A DNA stretch of 64,000 bases from a virus. This document shows, in pieces, positions 25,530 to 31,775 of this stretch (position 1 is the stretch's first letter; each line of letters starts with the position of its first letter). A program made the position numbers and the translations under genes. Location of the stretch: positions 1 through 64,000 of IMG/VR virus record IMGVR_UViG_3300017748_000003. The stretch is one strand, 5' to 3'. A model generated the notes under the pieces. It ran no database searches and was not told where the DNA came from. It saw nothing but the letters and a program-made list of their open reading frames with translations.

Positions 25530-25652
25530 CTACCCTGCTGCGTTAAGGATGATGTAATGCTTACCGACCCATGCGGCAAACAGTCCAGCCGCGATTAGCA
25601 CGGCACTAATGATGATGAATGTCTTGGTGATCTCTAATAGGATGTTTTTCAT
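25530..25652 (-). CDS. Small membrane protein
   Basis: A 40-residue protein from the ATG at 25652. Residues about 11-31 (TFIIISAVLIAAGLFAAWVG) form one transmembrane segment. The start sits eight bases after the -10 box. Longer frames would only translate the promoter. Could be a small holin-like or superinfection protein, no evidence beyond the membrane segment. Confidence 0.55.
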   Translation of the reverse strand: MKNILLEITKTFIIISAVLIAAGLFAAWVGKHYIILNAAG

Positions 25653-25660
25653 AACACCCA

Positions 25661-25688
25661 AGTATAGCTCACCCACGAACATTTGCAA
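25661..25688 (-). promoter_or_regulatory. TTGCAA-family promoter
   Basis: TTGCAA (25688-25683), N16, TATACT (25666-25661). Eight bases to the ATG. The AT-rich upstream part is shared with the promoters at 26337, 26882 and 27179. Confidence 0.78.
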
Positions 25689-25717
25689 GCAATAAATGCA
25701 TATTTTTTTTAACTTTC

Positions 25718-25734
25718 TTTGCACGGCGTGCAAA
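25718..25734 (-). promoter_or_regulatory. TTTGCAC-type palindrome, copy 8
   Basis: Perfect TTTGCAC-GGC-GTGCAAA between a terminator hairpin and a TTGCAA promoter. Confidence 0.68.
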
Positions 25735-25758
25735 AGGGAGGACCGCTAAGCCCTCCCT
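25735..25758 (-). terminator. Hairpin terminator
   Basis: Arms 25735-25741 and 25752-25758 (AGGGAGG/CCTCCCT), followed on the minus strand by TTTTG. It separates the 25.8 kb gene from the next promoter. Confidence 0.6.
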
Positions 25759-25790
25759 CTAGTCTCCCACTCGGGGTTTGCGTTCCCAGC

Positions 25791-26015
25791 CTACAGTAGG
25801 CCCTCCTCTGCCATCTGCTCTACCGATGGTAGGGTCGCTGCATACTTCTGTAAGTCTGAGATAATGTCTTCTAGGATTTCTCTGTAATGCTGAGAATCCA
25901 AAGCTGACCTGCTGTTAAACTCTACCGTCCGGTCAATCTCCTCCTTAATCATTCTGTGAAGGACATCGGAGTAAGCCTTGTTTAAGTATTCTTCTGTTTG
26001 GGTAATTTGATTCAT
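25791..26015 (-). CDS. Small helical protein, unknown
   Basis: A 74-residue, highly helical acidic protein (MNQITQTEEYLNKAYSD). No family recognised. A stem-loop precedes it. Confidence 0.6.
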   Translation of the reverse strand: MNQITQTEEYLNKAYSDVLHRMIKEEIDRTVEFNSRSALDSQHYREILEDIISDLQKYAATLPSVEQMAEEGLL

Positions 26016-26038
26016 GGCTTGGATGGGTTTGCATAGCC

Positions 26039-26056
26039 CTCCCGCCGTAACGGGAG
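26039..26056 (-). other. Hairpin CTCCCG/CGGGAG
   Basis: Six-base perfect arms, 6-base loop, between two small genes. No U-tract. On the minus strand it runs into GGGAGGGCTATGC, like the cores at 10.6 and 25.7 kb. Confidence 0.45.
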
Positions 26057-26072
26057 AGCATCTGCGCTTGTG

Positions 26073-26282
26073 TTATGAAAACAGATTCTCTTCGTCTTCG
26101 ATTGCCATTGCTCCGGCGGCGAACGTTGCCACGCCCGGGTGGAGGAACTCATCCTCCATCCACTCTAGGTCTTCCGCGCTACTGCTCTCAGCATAACGCC
26201 CGTGTTGAAGGGCTAACCCGATTGACTCGGCCATTGGCTTGTGGGTCTCGACCCCTGATGTGATTTGATCTAATAGATTCAT
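26073..26282 (-). CDS. Small acidic protein, unknown
   Basis: A 69-residue protein from the ATG at 26282 (MNLLDQITSGVETHKPMAES). This is one of the few genes of this cluster with a real leader, about 45 bases from the TATACT box. No family recognised. Confidence 0.6.
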   Translation of the reverse strand: MNLLDQITSGVETHKPMAESIGLALQHGRYAESSSAEDLEWMEDEFLHPGVATFAAGAMAIEDEENLFS

Positions 26283-26336
26283 TTGGTTTGTATTGGTCTG
26301 TGGTTGTGGCAAGCGCAACCTGCGCTCACCTATAAA

Positions 26337-26364
26337 AGTATAACTCAGGAATGATTCTTTGCAA
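26337..26364 (-). promoter_or_regulatory. TTGCAA-family promoter
   Basis: TTGCAA (26364-26359), N16, TATACT (26342-26337). Here the ATG is 54 bases away, unlike most copies. Confidence 0.75.
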
Positions 26365-26384
26365 GTAATAAATGCATATTTTTT

Positions 26385-26498
26385 TCAGCTAATAAATTCT
26401 CTAGCGATTCCCTTGAGGTGAAAGACGATCTGACTAAACCTCCTCCTTACGACGCACATTAAGATGCAGCCAAGGTGCAGCGTAATTCTTGCTGTCAT
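26385..26498 (-). CDS. Possible very small protein
   Basis: A 37-codon frame whose ATG overlaps the stop of the 58-residue gene (ATGA). It ends just before the upstream element of the next promoter. Only overlap and lack of other content support it. Confidence 0.25.
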   Translation of the reverse strand: MTARITLHLGCILMCVVRRRFSQIVFHLKGIAREFIS

Positions 26499-26671
26499 AG
26501 TAAGATAAGACCGTCAGTGTTGTGGCCCTTGCGCCTCGCTTTCTTAACGACGGATGCTAAGACCTTTCGGATTTGGTAAGGCGACGGATTGCGCTTCCGC
26601 ATCTCGGTCCGTATAAAATTCATCGCCTCCCGCTGATCGGGAGGTAGATGGTCATTCGGGTTAGGCTTCAT
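26495..26671 (-). CDS. Small basic protein, unknown
   Basis: A 58-residue protein (MKPNPNDHLPPDQREAMNFI) overlapping the end of the preceding gene by 11 bases. The composition is protein-like: proline-rich start, then amphipathic basic helices (RKVLASVVKKARRK). It fills a gap of about 160 bases. Confidence 0.5.
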   Translation of the reverse strand: MKPNPNDHLPPDQREAMNFIRTEMRKRNPSPYQIRKVLASVVKKARRKGHNTDGLILL

Positions 26672-26873
26672 TGAGCAGATTTATCACGGATCTAATGAGA
26701 CGCGCATTCATCGCGTGCACGGATTTAGAGTATTCGTCTACGTTGCAAGCACCGGCCCACTGAGCCGACCGCAGCAGTAAACTCTCTAGGGCTTCAATGT
26801 CTCGATCTTCTGATGCTCGCGCCACTAATCCCGTAAAAACGGGCGTATCCATATATTGGTTTTCGTTTTTCAT
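26661..26873 (-). CDS. Small helical protein, unknown
   Basis: A 70-residue protein from the ATG at 26873 (MKNENQYMDTPVFTGLVARA), eight bases after a TATGCT box. No family recognised. Its start codon is part of the repeated promoter cassette. Confidence 0.6.
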   Translation of the reverse strand: MKNENQYMDTPVFTGLVARASEDRDIEALESLLLRSAQWAGACNVDEYSKSVHAMNARLIRSVINLLNEA

Positions 26874-26881
26874 AACACCAC

Positions 26882-26909
26882 AGCATAGCTCAGCTATGAT
26901 TCTTTGCAA
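26882..26909 (-). promoter_or_regulatory. TTGCAA-family promoter
   Basis: TTGCAA (26909-26904), N16, TATGCT (26887-26882), eight bases to the ATG. Confidence 0.75.
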
Positions 26910-26936
26910 GTAAATAATACATATTTTTTTCGGAAA

Positions 26937-27170
26937 TCAGGCAAACTCAGTCCATTCGGACACCCACTCAGACTCAGAAATCTGCTTCCACTTCTTCCCA
27001 GGATCAAGATCGAGCGTAGGATAAAGCGGCGAAGTGTCGATCAAATCCCAAGGCTCGGTCGAAATCTCCGGGCCAGTATATACAGCGACGACCTCTCGGC
27101 CATCCTTGCCGTAGTCCAACATCAGGGCGGAAGAATCCAGCCCAGCGACATAATGATATCTTGTTTTCAT
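26937..27170 (-). CDS. Small acidic protein, unknown
   Basis: A 77-residue protein from the ATG at 27170 (MKTRYHYVAGLDSSALMLDY). Tryptophan- and aspartate-rich C-terminal half. No family recognised. Confidence 0.6.
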   Translation of the reverse strand: MKTRYHYVAGLDSSALMLDYGKDGREVVAVYTGPEISTEPWDLIDTSPLYPTLDLDPGKKWKQISESEWVSEWTEFA

Positions 27171-27178
27171 AACACCCA

Positions 27179-27206
27179 AGTATAGCTCAGGAATGATTCT
27201 TTGCAA
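27179..27206 (-). promoter_or_regulatory. TTGCAA-family promoter
   Basis: TTGCAA (27206-27201), N16, TATACT (27184-27179), eight bases to the ATG. Nearly identical to the copy at 25661 over the whole cassette. Confidence 0.78.
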
Positions 27207-27224
27207 GTAAATAATGCATATTTT

Positions 27225-27241
27225 TTTGCACGACCGGCAAA
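27225..27241 (-). promoter_or_regulatory. TTTGCAC-type palindrome, copy 9
   Basis: TTTGCAC-GAC-CGGCAAA, directly upstream of the AT-rich part of the promoter. Confidence 0.58.
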
Positions 27242-27276
27242 ATGGGCAAAAACCTTCATTTCGCCCCTAATCCATC

Positions 27277-27408
27277 CTAAAGCTTTTCAAGGGTCCCCAC
27301 AGCGGAGAGGGTCCCGGACGCGCCTACGGCCCTCCTGTGGCCCGTTTCTATGTCAGCATTAATGTAGGCATTTTCATACGCTAGCGTTGCGTCCCAGTAA
27401 CAAGTCAC
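27277..27408 (-). CDS. Possible small leaderless gene (GTG start)
   Basis: A 43-codon frame starting GTG at 27408, six bases after a TATATT box. It ends at a TAG at 27277-27279. An in-frame ATG at 27414 touches the -10 box and would lie upstream of the expected transcription start, so GTG is preferred. Support comes only from the promoter position. Confidence 0.4.
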   Translation of the reverse strand: MTCYWDATLAYENAYINADIETGHRRAVGASGTLSAVGTLEKL

Positions 27409-27414
27409 CCCCAT

Positions 27415-27442
27415 AATATAGCTCAGTATCGTTTATTTGCAA
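27415..27442 (-). promoter_or_regulatory. TTGCAA-family promoter
   Basis: TTGCAA (27442-27437), N16 ending TGAGC, TATATT (27420-27415). Confidence 0.7.
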
Positions 27443-27609
27443 ACTTTTATTTTGGCGCGATCGCGGCGGTCAATCTAGACTAATCTGCCGCTCGGGTCTC
27501 CAATTAGGTCGGCCCCATTTATCGGTGCGCGTTAGTCCCGGTTAGGTTGCGCCGCTTAGCTTGGCCTTAGTCCGTGGCCTTAGTCGGCGGTTAGGTTGTG
27601 GCCTAAACA

Positions 27610-27627
27610 TTTGCACGGTCGGGCAAA
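27610..27627 (-). promoter_or_regulatory. TTTGCAC-type palindrome, copy 10
   Basis: TTTGCAC-GGTC-GGGCAAA, 4-base centre, in the non-coding stretch. Confidence 0.5.
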
Positions 27628-27785
27628 CGGTTGGTGCGGCGGTAAGACGGAGGCTAGTGTTGTGAGTTGTCTTATCGGTAAAGCAGACAGTCAGCTTAGT
27701 GTGTTAGCCGAGGTAGAGTTAGTGTGTTGTCGGAGCGTAGAGTTGGCTGTTGTTTTCTTTAGCGGTGCATATCTTATGCTCGGTC

Positions 27786-27800
27786 TTGCACGAACGTGCA
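27786..27800 (-). promoter_or_regulatory. TTTGCAC-type palindrome, copy 11
   Basis: TTGCACGAACGTGCA, same perfect 4-base-centre type as at 24485. Confidence 0.55.
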
Positions 27801-28200
27801 TCTTCGACTTGGCTAAATCCTTTGTATCAACGACTTACATAATCCTTCAATTATCTCTTATATTCTGTCTTGTCTTATGTCTTGTATGGGGTTTTAAGTT
27901 GTCCCTGCCGCAGACCTAATCCTTAGTATTACTCTTCCTCTAAAGGGGAAACCTTGTCCTTATACCTGCCGCAAATCTGTTAAGTTATCTCTTAGATTAT
28001 CCTAAATCTAAATCCTTCACGCAAAGGTAAACCGCAATCGTTAAGTAAATCCTAAGATATTTAAGTTACATATTGACTTGGGTATTAGTGTTACCACAGG
28101 CTTGCCGCAAAGCTAAGCTCTCTTGCCGCACCTAACGCGCCGTAATACATAAGCAGGGATTACCACGGCGGATTATATGATCGGCGCGTCTAAAGCGATC

Positions 28201-28413
28201 TTACGAAGAGATAACCTCCGTTTTGAGGAAGCCGTGAATTGGATTCTCAAAGGCGTGGTCGAACTGGTAAATCTCGTCAAACCCGTATAGGACGGTCGCA
28301 TCAACGAACTCGGTGTCATCTCGATCCACTACGATCAGGTCGTAACCTGCAAGCATCGCCCCCTTAAAAGTCTTCGGGTCAATCTGGGTAAAAGTGTTTT
28401 TGAAGGTAGTCAT
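28201..28413 (-). CDS. Small protein, unknown
   Basis: A 70-residue protein (MTTFKNTFTQIDPKTFKGAM). Aspartate-rich middle (VVDRDDTEFVD). No family recognised. It follows the upstream gene by 36 bases that hold a palindrome. Confidence 0.6.
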   Translation of the reverse strand: MTTFKNTFTQIDPKTFKGAMLAGYDLIVVDRDDTEFVDATVLYGFDEIYQFDHAFENPIHGFLKTEVISS

Positions 28414-28432
28414 TATGTTGTTGGATTCTCGG

Positions 28433-28449
28433 TTTGCACGGTGTGCGAA
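28433..28449 (-). promoter_or_regulatory. TTTGCAC-type palindrome, copy 12
   Basis: TTTGCAC-GGT-GTGCGAA, starting directly after the stop codon of the 105-residue gene. Confidence 0.6.
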
Positions 28450-28767
28450 TTATCTAGTAGCATACATTCCATCTTCAAATACGATTGGGTCAGACCCATC
28501 ACGCTCCAGATACCACTCCCAATCTCGCTGGTATAAAGAACATTCCGCTGGCATATACTGATTAATGCGAGCTTTGGTGGTAACTGTTCTCCAGCCTCCA
28601 CTGTCTAGGATAACAGAACCGTCAGGGCGGTAAGTAACTATGTCAGTTCTGTGTAGACGCACTGCAATCTCTCCTCCCGGTCTGCGCTGTAAGTAGGTGT
28701 TATTTCCAATCCTTCGGGATTCATGGCATCTTCCAGTAAGAAGCTCGTTAGCTTTAGTGTAGTTCAT
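28450..28767 (-). CDS. Conserved phage protein, unknown function
   Basis: A 105-residue protein. I place the start at the ATG at 28767 (MNYTKANELLTGRCHESRRI). An earlier ATG at 28881 would overlap the upstream gene by 73 bases. The pattern NNTYLQRR, then VRLHRTDIVTYRPDG, then GGWRTVTTKARIN is one I know from many unrelated phages, always without assigned function. Confidence 0.7.
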   Translation of the reverse strand: MNYTKANELLTGRCHESRRIGNNTYLQRRPGGEIAVRLHRTDIVTYRPDGSVILDSGGWRTVTTKARINQYMPAECSLYQRDWEWYLERDGSDPIVFEDGMYATR

Positions 28768-28808
28768 ATTGTGTATTGGTAGTAGGTGTTTATCTGTAAC
28801 TATTTGGC

Positions 28809-29189
28809 TTACCCTATGTAAGCCAGCGTCTCCAAGCGGCTTGAATCTCTTATCGTCGTTGACGGCTGAGCGTTCATGCACTCCCAGGAAAATGTAACTC
28901 TAGCATTATCGACCATCGGATTCTCGTGGAACGGGTCGCTAGTGTGATTGCGTCTGCGGAACGTAAGAAGGTTAGACCCTCGATGCCCTAGCAGTAAATC
29001 TGCTGAAACCATGTCCAACTCAAAGCCCCAAGAGTGCAGATGCTCATTAAGCCGGTTCAATGCCCTTCCGAAGCTGCCCTCACGGTCGTTACCGTTAAGG
29101 ACTGCATCATCTGCGAACAGTCTGTTAAGCTCACGGCGTTCTTCGGAGTAAAGGCGGGCTGGCTGGTTTGGTAAAGTGTTTTCAGTCAT
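28809..29189 (-). CDS. Small protein, unknown
   Basis: A 126-residue protein from the ATG at 29189 (MTENTLPNQPARLYSEERRE), nine bases after a TATAGT box. No family recognised. Its GC content appears higher than that of structural genes. Confidence 0.6.
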   Translation of the reverse strand: MTENTLPNQPARLYSEERRELNRLFADDAVLNGNDREGSFGRALNRLNEHLHSWGFELDMVSADLLLGHRGSNLLTFRRRNHTSDPFHENPMVDNARVTFSWECMNAQPSTTIRDSSRLETLAYIG

Positions 29190-29198
29190 AACAAGATC

Positions 29199-29226
29199 AC
29201 TATAGCTCAAGAATGATTATTTGCAA
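29199..29226 (-). promoter_or_regulatory. TTGCAA-family promoter
   Basis: TTGCAA (29226-29221), N16, TATAGT (29204-29199), nine bases to the ATG. The upstream block with AAGTTTAACTTTTAG is shared with the copy at 29617. Confidence 0.77.
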
Positions 29227-29252
29227 GCAATAAATATCTAAAAGTTAAACTT

Positions 29253-29269
29253 TTTGAACGGTGTGCAAA
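29253..29269 (-). promoter_or_regulatory. Degenerate TTTGCAC-type palindrome, copy 13
   Basis: TTTGAAC-GGT-GTGCAAA; the only copy with a change in the otherwise invariant half. It lies two bases after the stop at 29272. Confidence 0.45.
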
Positions 29270-29271
29270 TA

Positions 29272-29607
29272 TCAGGCATTTATTTCAGCCTCCCATACCG
29301 CAGGTTCCACAATCGCCTCCATCTTACGATTAACCCAATTACGAATCCACCGTGGCAAATCATCGGCATTCTTAACAATCCAATCAATTAGTCGATTAGA
29401 GTGCGATGCACCCTCTACCGTAATTGAACGAACGTCAGAAACTTCAACCATGTGAAATCCAGGGTAGCCAGATCCATCACGGTAGTAACGAACCATACCC
29501 TCGTGAATAATGCAGATGTCAATATCAGCTTCGGCTTCGATAGTCCATCCATCTTCCTCTACGGTAAGGCAGTGACTAATTGTATCGTGTGCAGTGTAAT
29601 CTCTCAT
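29272..29607 (-). CDS. Small acidic protein, unknown
   Basis: A 111-residue protein (MRDYTAHDTISHCLTVEEDG), nine bases after the -10 box. No family recognised. Confidence 0.6.
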   Translation of the reverse strand: MRDYTAHDTISHCLTVEEDGWTIEAEADIDICIIHEGMVRYYRDGSGYPGFHMVEVSDVRSITVEGASHSNRLIDWIVKNADDLPRWIRNWVNRKMEAIVEPAVWEAEINA

Positions 29608-29616
29608 AACAATATA

Positions 29617-29644
29617 ACCATAGCTCAGGAATGATTATTTGCAA
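29617..29644 (-). promoter_or_regulatory. TTGCAA-family promoter
   Basis: TTGCAA (29644-29639), N16, TATGGT (29622-29617), nine bases to the ATG. Confidence 0.72.
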
Positions 29645-29676
29645 GCAATAAATATCTAAAAGTTAAACTTTTTAGC

Positions 29677-30204
29677 CTAAGCATAAAGCGACACCTCAAC
29701 GTGCTGCTCAGCCTTCTCACGAAGTAAGCTCTGAAAATCTACTTCACGCTGCTTACGCTTACGGTCGTTATTCTCCCACGCTGCCCAATCATCAAGACAG
29801 TTAGAGTAAGGTCGCCGCTCTGCCGGAACTGAGATAAATCCATAATGATTGTTAAGCACTCCTGTATTCTCCAGATACGCCAAGTGCGGCCTTACGTAAG
29901 ATAATTCAACTCCGCTAAGCTCACTTATCGTCTCAGCGTCAAGGTTAACCGGCATTGTCGGATCAAGGATAGACAGATCAATTTTAACGCCCTTACCAGC
30001 TTTAAGCATAGAACCGAACGCATTCCGTAACGGTGTGCGCTTACCTCGCGCCCGTTCAAGGCATGGACCCCATGCAATAAACGTAACGCGCTCTGCACCT
30101 ACCGATGCTGCGGCTTCGCGTCGTATGCGCCATGCTTCACGCATAATGTTTGAGTTAACTTGATTTTTAATAAACTTAGGATGTTGGGATGCGATGTCAT
30201 TCAT
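29677..30204 (-). CDS. Winged-helix-like DNA-binding protein, unknown
   Basis: A 175-residue protein (MNDIASQHPKFIKNQVNSNI). Residues about 90-115 (ETISELSGVELSYVRPHLAY) look like a helix-turn-helix, followed by a wing-like segment. The C-terminal 45 residues are charged. It is a possible candidate for the regulator of the palindrome sites, because few other HTH proteins are seen here, but nothing links them directly. Confidence 0.55.
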   Translation of the reverse strand: MNDIASQHPKFIKNQVNSNIMREAWRIRREAAASVGAERVTFIAWGPCLERARGKRTPLRNAFGSMLKAGKGVKIDLSILDPTMPVNLDAETISELSGVELSYVRPHLAYLENTGVLNNHYGFISVPAERRPYSNCLDDWAAWENNDRKRKQREVDFQSLLREKAEQHVEVSLYA

Positions 30205-30213
30205 AACGAGATC

Positions 30214-30241
30214 ACTATAGCTCAGGAATGATTATTTGCAA
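30214..30241 (-). promoter_or_regulatory. TTGCAA-family promoter
   Basis: TTGCAA (30241-30236), N16, TATAGT (30219-30214), nine bases to the ATG. Confidence 0.77.
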
Positions 30242-30261
30242 GCAATAAATGATATTAGACA

Positions 30262-30304
30262 TAAAAAAAACTGGCTCACCTCCAGTAAAGAAGATAAGCC
30301 AGTT
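30262..30304 (-). terminator. Rho-independent terminator
   Basis: AACTGGCT arms (30269-30276 with 30297-30304) followed on the minus strand by eight T residues. It lies 26 bases past the metallophosphoesterase stop and directly before the promoter at 30214. Confidence 0.85.
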
Positions 30305-30329
30305 CTAGTTAGGCATCTCGGCCTATAAA

Positions 30330-31232
30330 TTATAAGGAGCGTCTTACGTCATACGTAACTTTATGATTAGAACTATCCCAAGCAAACTTTAGCCATAAAC
30401 AACCTAAGGGCTTAGGTGGCATACCCCTAAGGTCTTCCCACGAGTCTTTGCCGAACTTGTTCTTAGCTGACGGTATCTTTAAGTGCAGCCTCTCGCTATG
30501 AACGAGGTTACCTTGCTGACTTACCCTCACGGTAGACTGCGGCCATATCCAAGAGTCGTGAGTATGCCCACTAACCACTATGTCCACGTTGTCTAAATAC
30601 ACACCCTGTCTATTAGCTTGAATGGTATCCTTAGTAACGGGTCCACCGCCGCCGTAACCGTGAGTATGCCACATAACCACCGTCTGAGAGTAGCCTTTCT
30701 TCTGGTCCAGAGTCTTATGATCTTTAAAGCAGATCCTAGTAAAGCCTGAGTATCGGTGTCGGATACACTGGCTTCCCTTTGCCCTCAGATTAGATACGAG
30801 CCTTTCAGTAAGGTTAGTTTCCCTGCGGTCGTGAATAGACTTCTCATGGTTCCCCGGACACATCCAAGCAAACAGGTCAGCGTAAGGGCTAAGATAGTCG
30901 GTAGCTGTGTTTACAAGAGCATCCAAGTAATCTCCTGATGTGTGCTCTGGTCTTAGTGCTGACTTGCTTGATCTAGGGTCATACTTGCCTTGCATAGCGC
31001 AAAAGAAATCACCTACGTCAATGATAGCGGCATTCATTTGCCTAGCCTGACGCAACTGCTCATTCATCATCTTATGATCTGAGTCAGGGTTGTCCCAATG
31101 CCTGTCAGCCCATAATAAAACCCACCAATTCCAATCTCCGTTTCTAACTACCGGAACATCTATCCTTGCGGAGTCTCCCTCCCATGCGCTACTAAACAGG
31201 GGCTTTTCTTGAGGTATAAGATCATCGCTCAT
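30330..31232 (-). CDS. Calcineurin-like metallophosphoesterase
   Basis: A 300-residue protein. The metal-ligand motifs occur in order: WADRHWD (D-x-H variant, near residue 42), IIDVGDFF (near 77), CPGNHEKS (near 133), WHTHGYG (near 200) and SGHTHDSW (near 232). This is the full calcineurin-type set, so it should be an active phosphodiesterase or phosphatase. The substrate is unknown: nucleases, nucleotide diesterases and RNA phosphatases all share the fold. It is expressed from its own transcript, ending at a strong terminator. Confidence 0.85.
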   Translation of the reverse strand: MSDDLIPQEKPLFSSAWEGDSARIDVPVVRNGDWNWWVLLWADRHWDNPDSDHKMMNEQLRQARQMNAAIIDVGDFFCAMQGKYDPRSSKSALRPEHTSGDYLDALVNTATDYLSPYADLFAWMCPGNHEKSIHDRRETNLTERLVSNLRAKGSQCIRHRYSGFTRICFKDHKTLDQKKGYSQTVVMWHTHGYGGGGPVTKDTIQANRQGVYLDNVDIVVSGHTHDSWIWPQSTVRVSQQGNLVHSERLHLKIPSAKNKFGKDSWEDLRGMPPKPLGCLWLKFAWDSSNHKVTYDVRRSL

Positions 31233-31318
31233 ATATAAGGTATTTGGGGTAATAAATCGCAGTCCTCAAATACAACGATTACACTAAATGTGTATAAAGT
31301 CAATATAAAGTAAAGACA

Positions 31319-31573
31319 CTAAGTCTGCTCTCCAGATTTCTTAAAATCATCATACATAATTACCTTAAGTATAAACGTTAACTCATCAACCGCAGCATTA
31401 ACCTGAGAGATCTCATTATCTATGCTAGTCATAGTATCATCATACTGCTCTAACATACCGGATAAGATAACTCCGTTGTCATAAAACGTTTCTCTCATCT
31501 TAAGCTTATGCTTAACTAGCTGAGATATTTTACGCTGCAAATACTCAATCCTTTGTTCAATAATCTGATCCAT
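31319..31573 (-). CDS. Small coiled-coil protein, unknown
   Basis: An 84-residue almost entirely helical protein (MDQIIEQRIEYLQRKISQLV) with heptad-like repeats. It lies two bases after the preceding gene. No family recognised. Confidence 0.6.
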   Translation of the reverse strand: MDQIIEQRIEYLQRKISQLVKHKLKMRETFYDNGVILSGMLEQYDDTMTSIDNEISQVNAAVDELTFILKVIMYDDFKKSGEQT

Positions 31574-31575
31574 AA

Positions 31576-31731
31576 TTACTCACTCCAAGCGATTAGTGAT
31601 TTAGGGAATTTCTTCAGAATCTTGTCTCGGTAAGCCTCAGCCTTTCGGCGGTTACCGTAAAACGGTATCACTCGGGTTTCTCCAACGGCAACGCCGTTGC
31701 TGTCTTTCAGTTGGTAACTCAGTTCAATCAT
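31576..31731 (-). CDS. Small protein, unknown
   Basis: A 51-residue protein from the ATG at 31731 (MIELSYQLKDSNGVAVGETR), eight bases after a TAGATT box. No family recognised. Confidence 0.55.
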   Translation of the reverse strand: MIELSYQLKDSNGVAVGETRVIPFYGNRRKAEAYRDKILKKFPKSLIAWSE

Positions 31732-31739
31732 AACATACC

Positions 31740-31767
31740 AATCTAGCACATATCCGAATGTATGCAA
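31740..31767 (-). promoter_or_regulatory. TTGCAA-family promoter (diverged)
   Basis: TTGCAT (31767-31762), N16, TAGATT (31745-31740), eight bases to the ATG. Confidence 0.6.
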
Positions 31768-31775
31768 GCAATAAA

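Larger units (their letters stand above)
27443..28200 (-). other. Non-coding stretch with short repeats, possible origin or regulatory region
   Basis: About 760 bases with no credible gene on either strand. From 27900 on, short motifs recur: TGCCGCA at least four times (after 27900, 27960, 28090 and 28120) and AT-rich CCTAAnTCTTA-like words. Two TTTGCAC-type palindromes lie within (27610, 27786). A plus-strand frame with hydrophobic segments (27596-27919) starts at TTG without a ribosome site and I do not accept it. Confidence 0.45.

Noticed and set aside
27457-27464. GCGATCGC, the HIP1 octamer of cyanobacteria
   Set aside because: Only one copy noticed. HIP1 is informative only when strongly over-represented.
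27596-27919. A 107-codon plus-strand frame with hydrophobic segments
   Set aside because: It starts with TTG, has no ribosome site or promoter, includes two palindromes, and would be the only plus-strand gene.
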